Positions 1 to 8,193 of a DNA stretch of 33,909 nt are shown here, piece after piece; the first letter of the stretch is position 1; each line of letters begins with the position of its first letter. Location of the stretch: positions 1 to 33,909 of the IMG/VR virus record IMGVR_UViG_3300021438_000047; one strand, written 5' to 3'. A program made the translations under genes and the position numbers. The stretch comes from a virus. A model generated the notes under the pieces. The model did no database searches. It had not been told where the DNA came from and saw only the letters and a list, made by a program, of their open reading frames with translations.

Positions 1-149
1 CTCGTAAATTGATACCGTTGCCACCAACTTTTTGTTGACAGCTTCTGTGAATTTAGTAGTGCCGGAAGTAAAGCCTGAGATGGTTGCGCGAGTTTTTGCA
101 TCAGCCATAAGTACATCAGCAGAACCACCAGCAAGATATGCGTTCTGCA
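1..149. repeat. Terminal direct repeat, left copy (contig closure)
   Basis: Bases 1-149 are repeated at 33761-33909 with one difference: T at 36 against C at 33796. The repeat lies inside the major capsid gene and joining the two ends keeps the reading frame open. It is therefore the overlap of a circular or terminally redundant assembly, not a biological duplication of a gene fragment. The non-redundant genome is about 33,760 bp. This suits a circularly permuted, headful-packaged phage, but an assembler overlap alone cannot show the packaging mode. Confidence 0.95.
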
Positions 150-747
150 GGATAGTTGTTACGTTAGCTTCGGTTAATGCAGCCCAAGCAGAGGTAGCTG
201 CTGTCCGCGCTGTGTTAGCGGTGAATAGTGGCTGGTTGCCGCCTGCACCTGTGGAAATTACCGAGCCAGCGCCGCCAAAAGCAACGCCTCCATCAACCCA
301 TCCAACTAAGCCCATTGCAGTACGGGCAGTGGTTGTGTTGCCTGTGGTTTGTACGTTGTTTGTTAATAGCGCAACTTCCACGTCACGTTTTATTTCCTTG
401 GTCTTTTTGCTTAACTGATATGCCAGCTCTGATGCTCTACCGGCTTTATCTGTAGCCTCAACCGTTCCTGAGGTAGTTACCTGTTTAGCTGAAATTTGGC
501 ATCTGTTGGTTGCGCGAACAGTTGCCGCAAAAGCCGCGTTAGGAGCTACGTCACCCTCAAGTTGAGCGTTAGTTGCTGCTGCTGCCAGTGAGTCTATTTG
601 CCATTCTACCAATGTCGACTTAGCTCGCCCTTTTCGGCACATTGCCGTAAACGGGGTATCGGTTGGTGAAATGTTGGATATTAAATCGGACAGGTCTTCC
701 CGTGTGCCGATTACGTTATATGTGTGATCTGCTGCTTGAATAGCCAT
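1..747 (-). CDS. Major capsid protein, N-terminal 249 residues (cut by window edge)
   Basis: The gene starts at ATG 747, with AGG about 7 bases upstream, and reads leftward off the window start. It continues in frame at 33760 and stops at 33530, giving 325 codons of protein. The N-terminus MAIQAADHTYNVIGTREDL and the following ISPTDTPF segment are typical of the DUF5309/SU10-type major head protein found in many short-tailed phages (HK97 fold by family knowledge). An alanine-rich middle follows, ending in VLMADAKTRATISGF near the edge. It is preceded by the scaffold gene and an unusually long untranslated leader, which fits its need for high expression. Residue identity at base 36 is Asn here but Asp in the right-hand copy. 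Confidence 0.9.
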   Translation of the reverse strand, partial: MAIQAADHTYNVIGTREDLSDLISNISPTDTPFTAMCRKGRAKSTLVEWQIDSLAAAATNAQLEGDVAPNAAFAATVRATNRCQISAKQVTTSGTVEATDKAGRASELAYQLSKKTKEIKRDVEVALLTNNVQTTGNTTTARTAMGLVGWVDGGVAFGGAGSVISTGAGGNQPLFTANTARTAATSAWAALTEANVTTILQNAYLAGGSADVLMADAKTRATISGFTSGTTKFTEAVNKKLVATVSIYE

Positions 748-974
748 TGTGTAACCTATAAAAAAATGATATGCACTAAATCATCATTATGTCGCTTATA
801 GGGTGCGTTTCCGCTTATCCGTCGATGTTCTGTTGCTTTCCCCTGACGGGGCGCTCTGAAGTTTGTGCGATAGCTTCAGGGCGCTTTGGCTCTCCTGTTA
901 TCCTTGCGGGTCATTTGAGCCGGTTTTTCTGATTATAGCGTAACTAATTGCTAATTGTTAGTTTCGATTAAATA
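748..974 (-). promoter_or_regulatory. Capsid gene leader: candidate promoter and two hairpins
   Basis: This 227-base gap is the longest non-coding stretch in the leftward array. Read leftward it holds a -10-like TATAAT (937-932, preceded by CGC) with no convincing -35. Then comes a stem-loop (884-874 pairing with 861-851, 12-base loop, one C-A mismatch on this strand), a second compact stem CCCC/GGGG with a GTCA loop (851-840), and finally the capsid ribosome site. Neither hairpin has a U-tract, so they look more like RNA stability, processing or translation elements than terminators. On the opposite strand the first stem pairs fully with one G-U. The function is inferred, not shown. Confidence 0.5.
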
Positions 975-1931
975 TTACATTCTTGAGGCCAGCGCCTCAG
1001 CCAATAAGCTTTCAATCTTTGCAGGGTCTCCACGTTTAATAGCCTGCTGCTTTCTTGCTTGAAAACTGGCATCCTGCGCAATGTCAGCGCTACTGGTAAC
1101 TACCCGTTGTGGGGCATCTTTAACGCGCTTAGTTGCAAGTGAACTGTTTTTGACCATCTCATCATAAAGCCTTGCTTTGTTCAGAGTTTTGATAAATCTA
1201 TGGTCAATAGTATTGTTAATTTCTTCAGGCAGATAGCCGTCACTTAAGGCATAAGCGGATATTGCCTGTTTAACTTCCGGCTTGCTCCACTCCGGCATCT
1301 CAGCCAGCAATTTTGCGTTTGACTCGGCTATCATAGCTGCCCTTGCGGATTGCGCCGCCTGCTGCCGCTGCTGATCGAATTCTGTATATTGCCTGTCCAT
1401 CTGCTGCAATGCCATAACATTTTCGGCATAGAACGCTTCAGCCTTGGCCTTGTTAGCGATATATTCAGCCGGGTCATTCTGCGCAAGCTCAATCATTTCC
1501 TGAGAGTTGATAAACGCTTGCGCTTGCTGGATATTATTTTGAGCCTGACTTGCCAATAGCGGTATTGATTGCAAGTATTCAGTATATTGAGCCTGTGCCG
1601 CCTCAACCTGCTTTCTTTCGGCGCTTAATTCTTGCGTTTTCCGTGTGTAGTCTGCCTGTCTTAAATAGCTTGCCTTAAGTTCATCTACCGTTAATTCCTT
1701 TTCCTGACCGTCAACTACAACCTTAACCTTTTCAGGCTCCACAATAACAGGCTTTACTGTCTCCGGTTCATTCTTGCCTGAGTGCTCATTTTCATCCATT
1801 AATGCCGCTGTCAGGGCGTCAAGCTCTCCTTCATCCCCGCCTTCATTTTCTTCGTCTAAGTCCTGGTCACCATCGTCATTCCCTTCATACCCTGCTTCTT
1901 CTCTGTATTTTCTTGCGCTAAAGTTAAACAT
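975..1931 (-). CDS. Capsid scaffolding protein
   Basis: This is a predicted head-assembly scaffold of 318 residues. The N-terminus is very acidic (runs of D/E around residues 10-50). The centre contains the VDGQEKELTVDELKASYLRQ type segment that is common in phage scaffolds. The rest is a Gln/Ala/Glu-rich predicted coiled coil, ending in a short basic-acidic tail, ALASRM. I prefer ATG 1931 to ATG 1937: AAGGA lies 6 bases before 1931 but directly abuts 1937. It sits immediately before the major capsid gene, the usual place for a scaffold. No protease motif is visible, so maturation cleavage is not indicated here. Confidence 0.85.
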   Translation of the reverse strand: MFNFSARKYREEAGYEGNDDGDQDLDEENEGGDEGELDALTAALMDENEHSGKNEPETVKPVIVEPEKVKVVVDGQEKELTVDELKASYLRQADYTRKTQELSAERKQVEAAQAQYTEYLQSIPLLASQAQNNIQQAQAFINSQEMIELAQNDPAEYIANKAKAEAFYAENVMALQQMDRQYTEFDQQRQQAAQSARAAMIAESNAKLLAEMPEWSKPEVKQAISAYALSDGYLPEEINNTIDHRFIKTLNKARLYDEMVKNSSLATKRVKDAPQRVVTSSADIAQDASFQARKQQAIKRGDPAKIESLLAEALASRM

Positions 1932-1970
1932 TTTCATTCCTTATCATTATTGAGTGGCAATATGCCGTGT

Positions 1971-2327
1971 TCAGTTGATTTTTTGTACTTCTATTCTTCC
2001 GCTTTGATACTTGAAGTCTATTTTATCCTGCGGAACCGATAAAATCAGACAACCAATGCCTTGAGAGTTTTTAAAATACTCTGGCGAGTTTATAAAAGGC
2101 CCCGTCACCTCAACCAGATAATCTCCGGTCAAGAAAGCTTCATCACTAATGTATATCAGCCTATCTACATAGGATGACCATTCAATAGTCGGGATTAATC
2201 CTGCATCTGGTTCATCATAACTTGTGCCGTGTCTAATGGGCGTCTCAATTCCTGCAGTATCTCCCTCAAGCCTTGCATTTTGTACCACTGGTGCTCCCTT
2301 GCCTCTGTCGTTACTGATTGCTGCCAT
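1971..2327 (-). CDS. Hypothetical protein in the head-gene block, long overlap with upstream gene
   Basis: The maximal frame is 118 residues (ATG 2327) and I do not recognise the protein. Its C-terminal two thirds (from about LIPTIEWSSYVDRLIYIS) read like a compact globular domain. The first 44 codons lie inside the gene ending at 2195, in the -1 frame relative to it. No ATG exists after 2327 in this frame. A GTG at codon 14 or another weak start is possible, and the weak spacing of GGA to ATG 2327 leaves the start open. A -1 fusion with the upstream product cannot be excluded, although I saw no clear slippery heptamer. The position before the scaffold suggests a virion or assembly role. Confidence 0.6.
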   Translation of the reverse strand: MAAISNDRGKGAPVVQNARLEGDTAGIETPIRHGTSYDEPDAGLIPTIEWSSYVDRLIYISDEAFLTGDYLVEVTGPFINSPEYFKNSQGIGCLILSVPQDKIDFKYQSGRIEVQKIN

Positions 2328-2443
2328 TGTGCTTTTATCCTTTCGTTTAGCGTTGTTACCGCTGAGATGAAAAAAGGGTCTTCAAGGAAAGCCTTCGCTT
2401 GATTCGCTTCTTCGTTAATTCTGTCTATATCGTTTTCTATCAT
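2195..2443 (-). CDS. Small hypothetical helical protein
   Basis: An 82-residue protein with alternating charged and hydrophobic residues, predicted almost wholly helical (for example LREILQELRRPL near residue 60). It has no cysteines or membrane segment. Its ATG overlaps the stop of the gene ending at 2440 as ATGA, so translation is probably coupled. Its last 44 codons overlap the next gene in another frame. It lies between the putative decoration protein and the scaffold, where small assembly factors are often found. I do not recognise the family. Confidence 0.7.
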   Translation of the reverse strand: MIENDIDRINEEANQAKAFLEDPFFISAVTTLNERIKAQWQQSVTTEAREHQWYKMQGLREILQELRRPLDTAQVMMNQMQD

Positions 2444-2922
2444 GGGTCTATCATTACTCCCTGGATGTTAAATGTGGTATTTGCCGCTGGGGTAAATCCA
2501 CCTACGGTAACAAGATAAGCAAAAACGCTGGTGTCTTGCGGGGTAAAGTGAGCATTTAGATTGTTGGATTGCACATAAATAGCTGCTCCAACATCAACTG
2601 GAGTTCCAAGCGATACAAAGCCAAGATAAAATGGCTGGTCGCCAGAAGGCAAGTCCCAGGCTACATTATCCCCAAGAACGGATGGCGGCGCTTTGCTATA
2701 AAAATGCAGGTTAAATGTTGTCATCCCTGCCAGCACTGTTGCTGAGTTTATCAATAGCTTGGTGTTGACAAGGTTAAACGGCCGCCCAGGCATAAAGCCT
2801 GTTATTTCAATCGCTCCTGTTGAACCTGTAGCCGCTCCAATTACGTCATTTGCTGCGTAAGCAACTACGTCATTCGGGCGGGTTATTGTTTTGTTGAAAC
2901 TTTTTGCATTGGATTGTGACAT
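2440..2922 (-). CDS. Putative capsid accessory/decoration protein
   Basis: 160 residues, rich in Gly, Ala, Thr, Asn and aromatics in alternating patterns that suggest beta structure. A central NLHFYSKAPPSVLGDNVAWDL stretch and a VGGFTPAANTTFNIQGVMIDP end are typical of small phage structural proteins. ATG 2922 has AGG 6 bases upstream. The gene lies between portal and scaffold in the head block. Assignment as decoration or head accessory is inferred from composition and position only, because I cannot name a domain from sequence. Confidence 0.65.
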   Translation of the reverse strand: MSQSNAKSFNKTITRPNDVVAYAANDVIGAATGSTGAIEITGFMPGRPFNLVNTKLLINSATVLAGMTTFNLHFYSKAPPSVLGDNVAWDLPSGDQPFYLGFVSLGTPVDVGAAIYVQSNNLNAHFTPQDTSVFAYLVTVGGFTPAANTTFNIQGVMIDP

Positions 2923-2934
2923 TTTTTACCTCGG

Positions 2935-3015
2935 TTATAAAAGCATTAAAAGAGCAAGCTCATCGTCTATTTCATCCTCTATTTCTTTTTGCATCCTTGC
3001 ATACTCAGCCTCCAT
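2935..3015 (-). CDS. Very short ORF between portal and accessory genes (26 aa)
   Basis: ATG 3015 follows directly on the TAA of the 53-residue gene (TAAATG) and the frame ends at 2935, just before the ribosome site of the next gene. The product is a strongly acidic single helix (EIEDEIDDELALLMLL). The tight fit between neighbours is the main argument that it is translated. At this length chance is a real alternative. Confidence 0.4.
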   Translation of the reverse strand: MEAEYARMQKEIEDEIDDELALLMLL

Positions 3016-3177
3016 TTACTTGACCATTGCTTGATCGGCAATGGCATCATACTGTGCTGTTAGCGGCTTAATATCAGCAATATCAAGACTTTTATGCCTA
3101 ATTTGCTCAGGAATTGCTTGCGTAGTTATTGCATCGAGACGAGCGTTCTTTGTTGCAGTTAAAAATGACCAAGCCAT
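3016..3177 (-). CDS. Small hypothetical protein downstream of portal (53 aa)
   Basis: ATG 3177 lies 15 bases after the portal stop and the frame ends TAA at 3016, giving 53 residues. The sequence has a polar middle (IPEQIRHKSLDIADIKPLT) and fills an otherwise empty gap in a densely packed operon. It resembles small proteins often found between portal and head genes, but I recognise no family. It has no cysteines or membrane segment. Confidence 0.6.
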   Translation of the reverse strand: MAWSFLTATKNARLDAITTQAIPEQIRHKSLDIADIKPLTAQYDAIADQAMVK

Positions 3178-3191
3178 TGTATTTTTCCTAT

Positions 3192-5654
3192 TTAAAGTGT
3201 TTGAATTCCAGAAATTTTACCGTTTTCATCACGTATGACCTGCTTTGGACGGGCCATATGATTATGTAATTGCTCAAGCTGTGCGGCCAGGGCATCAAGC
3301 CTGCTATGCGTTGCAGTAGCCGCCTGTTCATGCGGCTCAAGAATTTTCTTTAACATTCCTTCCTGTCCGTTAAATTTTGTTGGTTTCATTGGCGCTTCCC
3401 CATCCATGTTATCGGGGTTTGAGTCAGTTTGCTCAAGGTCAGACTTAATATCACCGAAAATATCATTGAAGGCTTGCTGATTAATCTTTGCGACTTCTAT
3501 TTCATTCTCAAGATGAACCTTTGTTCTATCAAGTTCTGCTTTTGCTGTTTCAACAGCTTTTTTAAGCTCGAATTCCTGTTGTTTAAGCGACAGCTCGCCC
3601 TGCTTAATACTTAGTTCTGCTTGTGCTTTTTGCGCGTCATTACCGGCTTGTTGCGCCTTTATTTGCGTTTCGTGCTCTTTAACCTGGCTCAGCGCCATTT
3701 GAGCTTGAGCAAGAAGCATATTTGGGTCTGGTTGTAGTGGTTGTGGCTGAGTTCTTTGCTGCAATATGGCTTGGTATTCCTGGCTATTCGGGTCGTTGAA
3801 ATAAGCCGCAGGATTGTTTGAACCCAATGCTCTAACGGCCTTGCTAAGCGCGTTATGCACTTTTTCAGGGTCAATCATGCTATTGATTGCCGGGTCAGGT
3901 ATTGCGCCTACGGTTTGTTGTAAGTTCAGAATTGACTGTATATTTGCCGATTCACTTTGCTTGTCCAATCCCTGCAAGGTAATTGTTTCAAGTTCTGACC
4001 ACTTGCTCGGGTCTATCTGCTTAAATTCTTGTCGAAGTTTGATGTTTTCGGGCTCTTTCAGGTATTCAGCTGCAAGCTTTATTATTTTCTTGTAAATGTC
4101 TCCAAGCCCAGTATTCGCAATGATCGCCGTTACCAGCATCATTTTTTCTTGTGCGGCGCTCATTACTGCTGCTGTGCCAAAAGCGGTTTGAGTGAAGGCG
4201 TTAGCGTTAATGCCCTGGCTCATCTTGCTTGTGCCGGTACGAGATTCGACAACGTTGTCTATGTACTCGAAGAACGGCAGGGTTTCTGTACCTATACCGG
4301 ATGACGGCATGACGGATACCGCAGCATTAACATCCCCACGACAACGTATAAAGCTCCCCGGAGCGGTATCAAGCAGGTCATTAACATCGACTATTGCCTC
4401 AACATTAATTGCCTTCGGTGGCGAGATATTAAAGGCAAACGAGTCAAGGCTTGCACGGGTCAGCATTGACTTTACGCGCTGCAAGTCTTTGACCAGGTCA
4501 GTCATTGAGTTTCCATTATGCTTGTGCGGGATAGGGTAAGGACTGGTTGATGTAAATGGCTGGCAAATTACCTCCACATTCTCAAGAATCTTGTTACCAA
4601 CCTTTTTAACGCACCGTAGCTGGGATATTCCAGAGCCGTCATAATCGACCAAAAAATAAGCATCAATCAGGGTAACTTCACGTTGAGACGGGTCATTCTT
4701 GCCGGTATCTTCGGACGGGAAATAGCTGCCATCCGCATAATCTCTTGCAACGTGCTCTGAACTGAAATCTGATGTATTCCCTATTGAGTCGTTGATGTCA
4801 TCTTCAACGTCATATCCTTGGCTTCTGAGCCATGAGATCGTCTTTTTAACCTGCCTTGCTACGAATGGAGACTTATCAAGATCAAGGCCACGGCATGACC
4901 TGGGTATAATCATTTCTTCTGGGGGTACATTTTCAACGATGATTCGACCGTTACCGCCTTTTTTGCGCTTGATCGTTACATCGTATGTTTCCTCATTTGA
5001 CTGTATCTTTCCCTGCAAGGCCAGCATTACTTCTGGTGGCAGTGTCCTGGGGTCCAGAGTGCCATCCTTGATCTGTTCAATCATCCCGTCCAGGTGCTGA
5101 CAGTATTCTTCGTTTACTTCTTTTTCAGCATCGGCCTTGTTTATTTTTTGGCTGACTATATCAACCGAAGGGTCATCAAGCAGCTGCGCTAATTCGTACT
5201 TAGTCAGCCCCTCGTAATTTTCCTTTTTGTAAATCGGCGATGCGTCAACCGCCGTCATCACGTACCCATTTTTGTTTAACAGGGCATCATGGCACAGGTT
5301 ATACAGAATCATGAACCCGTTGTTTTTCTTGTGTAAGATGTGATGAGCGTATAGGCTTGCATCCTCGGCATCACCCTTTGTTTCTTCGCTAGTTTCGTCA
5401 AAAACTATGACATCATCAGCAGTAAGAATCTTGATTAAATTTGGTAGCGCCCATCCGATTACGTCACGAACATCGCTGGATACATACGTTGACCGTCCAC
5501 GCTTCTCATTGCCTAACGGGTCGCAATTATAGAGTTTTAATGCCTCAGCCCGGCTCGATGAAAGCTTAGAGCTGTAATTTTGAGACTGATTTATGTTGTC
5601 GTCGATAATTGCGACTAAATCATCATCTGTTAATTTTTTGCGCTTAACTGCCAT
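3192..5654 (-). CDS. Portal protein (head-tail connector)
   Basis: This protein forms the dodecameric DNA channel at the capsid vertex and docks the terminase and tail. At 820 residues it matches the large portals of short-tailed phages (SU10/phiEco32/P22-like size class). Recognisable features are the N-terminal RGRSTYVSSDVRDVIGWALPN segment (about 54-74), the NVPPEEMIIPRSCRGL segment near 245-260, and the TGTSKMSQGINANAF region near 470-485. From about residue 640 there is a long Gln/Lys/Glu coiled coil, as in portals with an extended C-terminal barrel. It follows the large terminase after a 77-base gap in which I see no convincing gene. Confidence 0.9.
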   Translation of the reverse strand: MAVKRKKLTDDDLVAIIDDNINQSQNYSSKLSSSRAEALKLYNCDPLGNEKRGRSTYVSSDVRDVIGWALPNLIKILTADDVIVFDETSEETKGDAEDASLYAHHILHKKNNGFMILYNLCHDALLNKNGYVMTAVDASPIYKKENYEGLTKYELAQLLDDPSVDIVSQKINKADAEKEVNEEYCQHLDGMIEQIKDGTLDPRTLPPEVMLALQGKIQSNEETYDVTIKRKKGGNGRIIVENVPPEEMIIPRSCRGLDLDKSPFVARQVKKTISWLRSQGYDVEDDINDSIGNTSDFSSEHVARDYADGSYFPSEDTGKNDPSQREVTLIDAYFLVDYDGSGISQLRCVKKVGNKILENVEVICQPFTSTSPYPIPHKHNGNSMTDLVKDLQRVKSMLTRASLDSFAFNISPPKAINVEAIVDVNDLLDTAPGSFIRCRGDVNAAVSVMPSSGIGTETLPFFEYIDNVVESRTGTSKMSQGINANAFTQTAFGTAAVMSAAQEKMMLVTAIIANTGLGDIYKKIIKLAAEYLKEPENIKLRQEFKQIDPSKWSELETITLQGLDKQSESANIQSILNLQQTVGAIPDPAINSMIDPEKVHNALSKAVRALGSNNPAAYFNDPNSQEYQAILQQRTQPQPLQPDPNMLLAQAQMALSQVKEHETQIKAQQAGNDAQKAQAELSIKQGELSLKQQEFELKKAVETAKAELDRTKVHLENEIEVAKINQQAFNDIFGDIKSDLEQTDSNPDNMDGEAPMKPTKFNGQEGMLKKILEPHEQAATATHSRLDALAAQLEQLHNHMARPKQVIRDENGKISGIQTL

Positions 5655-5731
5655 TTATATTCCATTTGGTTATATGTGGGCGTATTTTGTTGCAGTATAG
5701 TCATAAATGAGATTTAACAAAGAGATAACTA

Positions 5732-7246
5732 TTACCACGCATAAACGGGCTCACGATTGATGACTTGCTGCCAATTACTATTATTTGCTACGGTATTCAT
5801 GCTTGAGCCAAGTTCTTCTGCAAATGTCAGCGCTATGGCGTCTCCCGTGTCAGGTGAGCGCTTTAGCCGCTTCTTTACCGCTTCCTTGTCTTCAAGCAAT
5901 AATTTGTTGTTTCTGTGGGTGAAGCTGAAACCTGTTAAATCCTGCTCTATGTCGTCCTCATCAGGTAACTGCCCATCTGGAAGCCACACTTTAAGCCTGT
6001 GATACATCTCAGCCCTGCGGTTAAAAAAATCTTCCTTGTTTATCGGTGCAGAACTGAAGTTAATCTCGGTTGAGTCATAACCTATCATGCGCAAGCAGTC
6101 CACCACTGCCCCGCCATAACCGCCCGTACCATCAATGTACACTTTAAGCGGCTTATCCTTTTGGATGATAGGAATCAGTATGTCCGCTATATCTTGCCCA
6201 CTCATTTTACTAAGCTTGAGAGTTTTTAATACTATCCTTCCCCGCCTCCAGGCTATGCAGGTGCGATCTGTACCGTACCTTGCAACATCAACTCCCAGAA
6301 CTAACGGCATAGATGGGTTAATGTCCAGATTACGCTTTCTGGCCTGTAGCACTGCCGTGGCATCAATAAACTCTTTGCCAGCTGACGTCCTGAACGCCTC
6401 TGCTACTGTTGCCGGATATTCTCGCCTGAACCTGTCGTCACCCAGGCTTAGTATTTTAAGTCGCCTCCAATACACCTGCGCCATGGTTAAGCCCATAAGC
6501 TCTTTATATTCGCGCTCGTCATCGTCCAGCTTAAAATCTTCTGGTGGCAAGGTAGCACAATCGGGGTCGCTCATCCACGGCAGGAAAATACAGATAAACT
6601 CGGAGCGTCCCTGCTCGGCATCCACCCACATGTCGTAAAAGTAGTTGCCGATATTGTTTGATGTTGACTCGATGATAATCTCAGAGTCCGGGGTATTACT
6701 GATCGCTTCGATGTAGCCAGCTGCGATCTCCCGGTCATTTGGGAAGAATGCGCACTCCGACAAGTGACCACGCTGTAAAGTGTCGCCACGTCCAGTCTGT
6801 GCACTTCCTGCGGTACTTACTGCGATACTTGATTCAGCTCCAGTTAGTAGCAACTCTCTCGAATTACTCGCCCCAAGCTTAGTCTCAAGCCATGGATGCA
6901 AATGCTTGTGCATGAGCTTGTAAATCTTAAACAGGGCAGAAGTTGAGCTGGCAAGGTGGGTCATTACCCCGGAACGCTGGTATTTGTTAAATCTTGCCTT
7001 CCAGATAAACCTTCCAGCGACGAAGGTAGATATACCAAGGCGGCGTGATTTAAGTATGATAACCCTAACCTTTCCTGTTTCCTGTAACTGCTGCTCAATG
7101 CGCCGATGAACCTCTAGCTGCTGAGTATTCAGGATTAATGGAACCAGCTTGCCGGCTTTGTTGAGAATTTTTAGCGAGTTTCTGGAAAAGAACTCGAAGT
7201 CCCTGTGTGACCGCTGAATAAATTCTTCTCTAGTTATGCCTGACAT
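5732..7246 (-). CDS. terL: Terminase large subunit
   Basis: The ATPase-nuclease motor that pumps DNA through the portal. The 504 residues show a Walker-A variant KSRRLGIST (66-74), a Walker-B/Glu region RGHLSECAFF (159-168), and the adenine/coupling area around IIIESTSNN (190-198). The RNase H-like nuclease has acidic residues in LGVDVARYGTDRT (Asp320), VYIDGTGG (Asp372) and SPDTGDAIAL (Asp466/Asp469). ATG 7246 overlaps the upstream stop as TAATG. Length and motif spacing indicate an intact enzyme. Which packaging type (headful or cos) applies cannot be read from the gene alone. Confidence 0.95.
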   Translation of the reverse strand: MSGITREEFIQRSHRDFEFFSRNSLKILNKAGKLVPLILNTQQLEVHRRIEQQLQETGKVRVIILKSRRLGISTFVAGRFIWKARFNKYQRSGVMTHLASSTSALFKIYKLMHKHLHPWLETKLGASNSRELLLTGAESSIAVSTAGSAQTGRGDTLQRGHLSECAFFPNDREIAAGYIEAISNTPDSEIIIESTSNNIGNYFYDMWVDAEQGRSEFICIFLPWMSDPDCATLPPEDFKLDDDEREYKELMGLTMAQVYWRRLKILSLGDDRFRREYPATVAEAFRTSAGKEFIDATAVLQARKRNLDINPSMPLVLGVDVARYGTDRTCIAWRRGRIVLKTLKLSKMSGQDIADILIPIIQKDKPLKVYIDGTGGYGGAVVDCLRMIGYDSTEINFSSAPINKEDFFNRRAEMYHRLKVWLPDGQLPDEDDIEQDLTGFSFTHRNNKLLLEDKEAVKKRLKRSPDTGDAIALTFAEELGSSMNTVANNSNWQQVINREPVYAW

Positions 7247-7638
7247 TAAATGTCTAGCTCATAAAGCCATTCTTTTACCCTAGCTCCTTCCACTGCCCTG
7301 GTGTACATTCTTGGACTTTGCCATTGTATTGTTGAACAGCCAAGTTCTTTAGCCAATGTCATTACCTGCTGCCGATACATTTCCAGCGCATCCCCATTGA
7401 CGGAATAAGCTAGAATAATGAACATGATCTTTTTTGATCCTACATCATAATTATCTATCCGAACAATCAATAAAGTATCGTTGCTCATATATAGGCCAAT
7501 TTTACCAGCAAATAAATCCGCTCCTAACTGTTTTAGCGTATATGACAACGGCGCTTTTAAATTAACTGCGTCATAGGCGTTCTGAATTGTTTTAAAGTTA
7601 TATTCTGGCTGATAAAGCTGCAGTAATGATATGCTCAT
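7246..7638 (-). CDS. GNAT-like small protein upstream of terminase
   Basis: 130 residues. The order of a central beta stretch (KKIMFIILAYSV, about 68-79), a following helix (EMYRQQVMTLAKELG) and a late beta-containing segment (STIQWQSPR) recalls the GNAT-type proteins often encoded beside phage terminases. The usual acetyl-CoA loop Q/RxxGxG/A is not evident, so catalysis is doubtful. It overlaps the upstream gene by 4 bases and terL by 1, so it is co-translated with the packaging genes. The fold assignment is inference. Confidence 0.55.
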   Translation of the reverse strand: MSISLLQLYQPEYNFKTIQNAYDAVNLKAPLSYTLKQLGADLFAGKIGLYMSNDTLLIVRIDNYDVGSKKIMFIILAYSVNGDALEMYRQQVMTLAKELGCSTIQWQSPRMYTRAVEGARVKEWLYELDI

Positions 7639-7901
7639 TTGTCCCCCAAAATATCAAAGAAAACCTCGTCAGAATTACTGGTGGCTGCCTCTGCTTTTGC
7701 CAATGCTTCAAGAGTCGTCATTAATTTAACACTTAATTCAACATTCTTGTCATCGTCCATCATTCCATTCATGAGTAAGTCCATAGCGTTAAATGACAGT
7801 ATTGGCCGTAAACCCTCTATTAACTCCTTATTGGTTTTACCGGCAAACCATTCAAATGGCGGCAATGCGCGCGGGTCTTTACTAAGTATCTCTACTGGCA
7901 T
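7635..7901 (-). CDS. Hypothetical protein, possible small terminase candidate by position
   Basis: 88 residues, mostly helical by composition, with a basic N-terminal part and an acidic C-terminus (DEVFFDILGDK). It has no obvious DNA-binding HTH. It lies two genes upstream of terL and is coupled to the GNAT-like gene through an ATGA overlap. No other gene here looks like a small terminase, so position makes this the best of weak candidates. The gene is well supported, the function is not. Confidence 0.6.
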   Translation of the reverse strand: MPVEILSKDPRALPPFEWFAGKTNKELIEGLRPILSFNAMDLLMNGMMDDDKNVELSVKLMTTLEALAKAEAATSNSDEVFFDILGDK

Positions 7902-7902
7902 A

Positions 7903-8103
7903 TTAACTCCTGCTTGGTGAGCTTAAGCGTTGACTATGGCACCCGCCACCATTAGCAAAGCTAAAGGCGAACTCGTGGGTTTGAATCTTCATTAATTCGC
8001 CGCCACACTTTTCGCATGGCGGTAATTCTTCGCTGTTTTTTGCAATCCTGTCGTCCCTGTGTCCACACTCATTATTGGTGCATTTTGTTTGAAATATTGG
8101 CAT
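7903..8103 (-). CDS. Small zinc-ribbon protein (FmdB-like)
   Basis: 66 residues with two cysteine pairs: CTNNECG (C8 and C13) and PPCEKCG (C30 and C33). This is the arrangement of FmdB-type regulatory zinc ribbons that occur in many phages. The tail is Gly/Ser/His rich and probably unstructured. It starts at ATG 8103, directly after an 88-base gap. Its role in the phage is unknown. Metal binding follows from the cysteine pattern, and regulation is only a guess from the family name. Confidence 0.7.
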   Translation of the reverse strand: MPIFQTKCTNNECGHRDDRIAKNSEELPPCEKCGGELMKIQTHEFAFSFANGGGCHSQRLSSPSRS

Positions 8104-8171
8104 AACTTATCTCTTTTAGTGATATAACTTGGTTTATATATCTGATTTATTTCTTTAGCTTAGGAAAATCT

Positions 8172-8193
8172 ACAACAACCTGTTGTTTTTTTT
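8172..8193 (+). terminator. Possible rightward (antisense) terminator
   Basis: ACAACA and TGTTGT form a 6-bp stem (8172-8177, 8181-8186) with an ACC loop, followed by a run of eight T up to 8193 on the plus strand. It lies at the 3' end of a leftward gene, so it would stop antisense rather than sense transcription. The stem is AT-rich and weak. The rest of the 88-base gap holds nothing I can identify. Confidence 0.3.

Noticed and set aside
1-149. Long terminal repeats as a transposon or integration site
   Set aside because: They are in-frame halves of one capsid gene, explained by circular closure.
32-418. Rightward frame opposite the capsid gene
   Set aside because: Antisense shadow of the capsid coding sequence, alanine-rich only because the sense strand is.
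5655-5731. Small gene between terminase and portal
   Set aside because: A short frame exists but runs into the portal start without a ribosome site or a family-like sequence.
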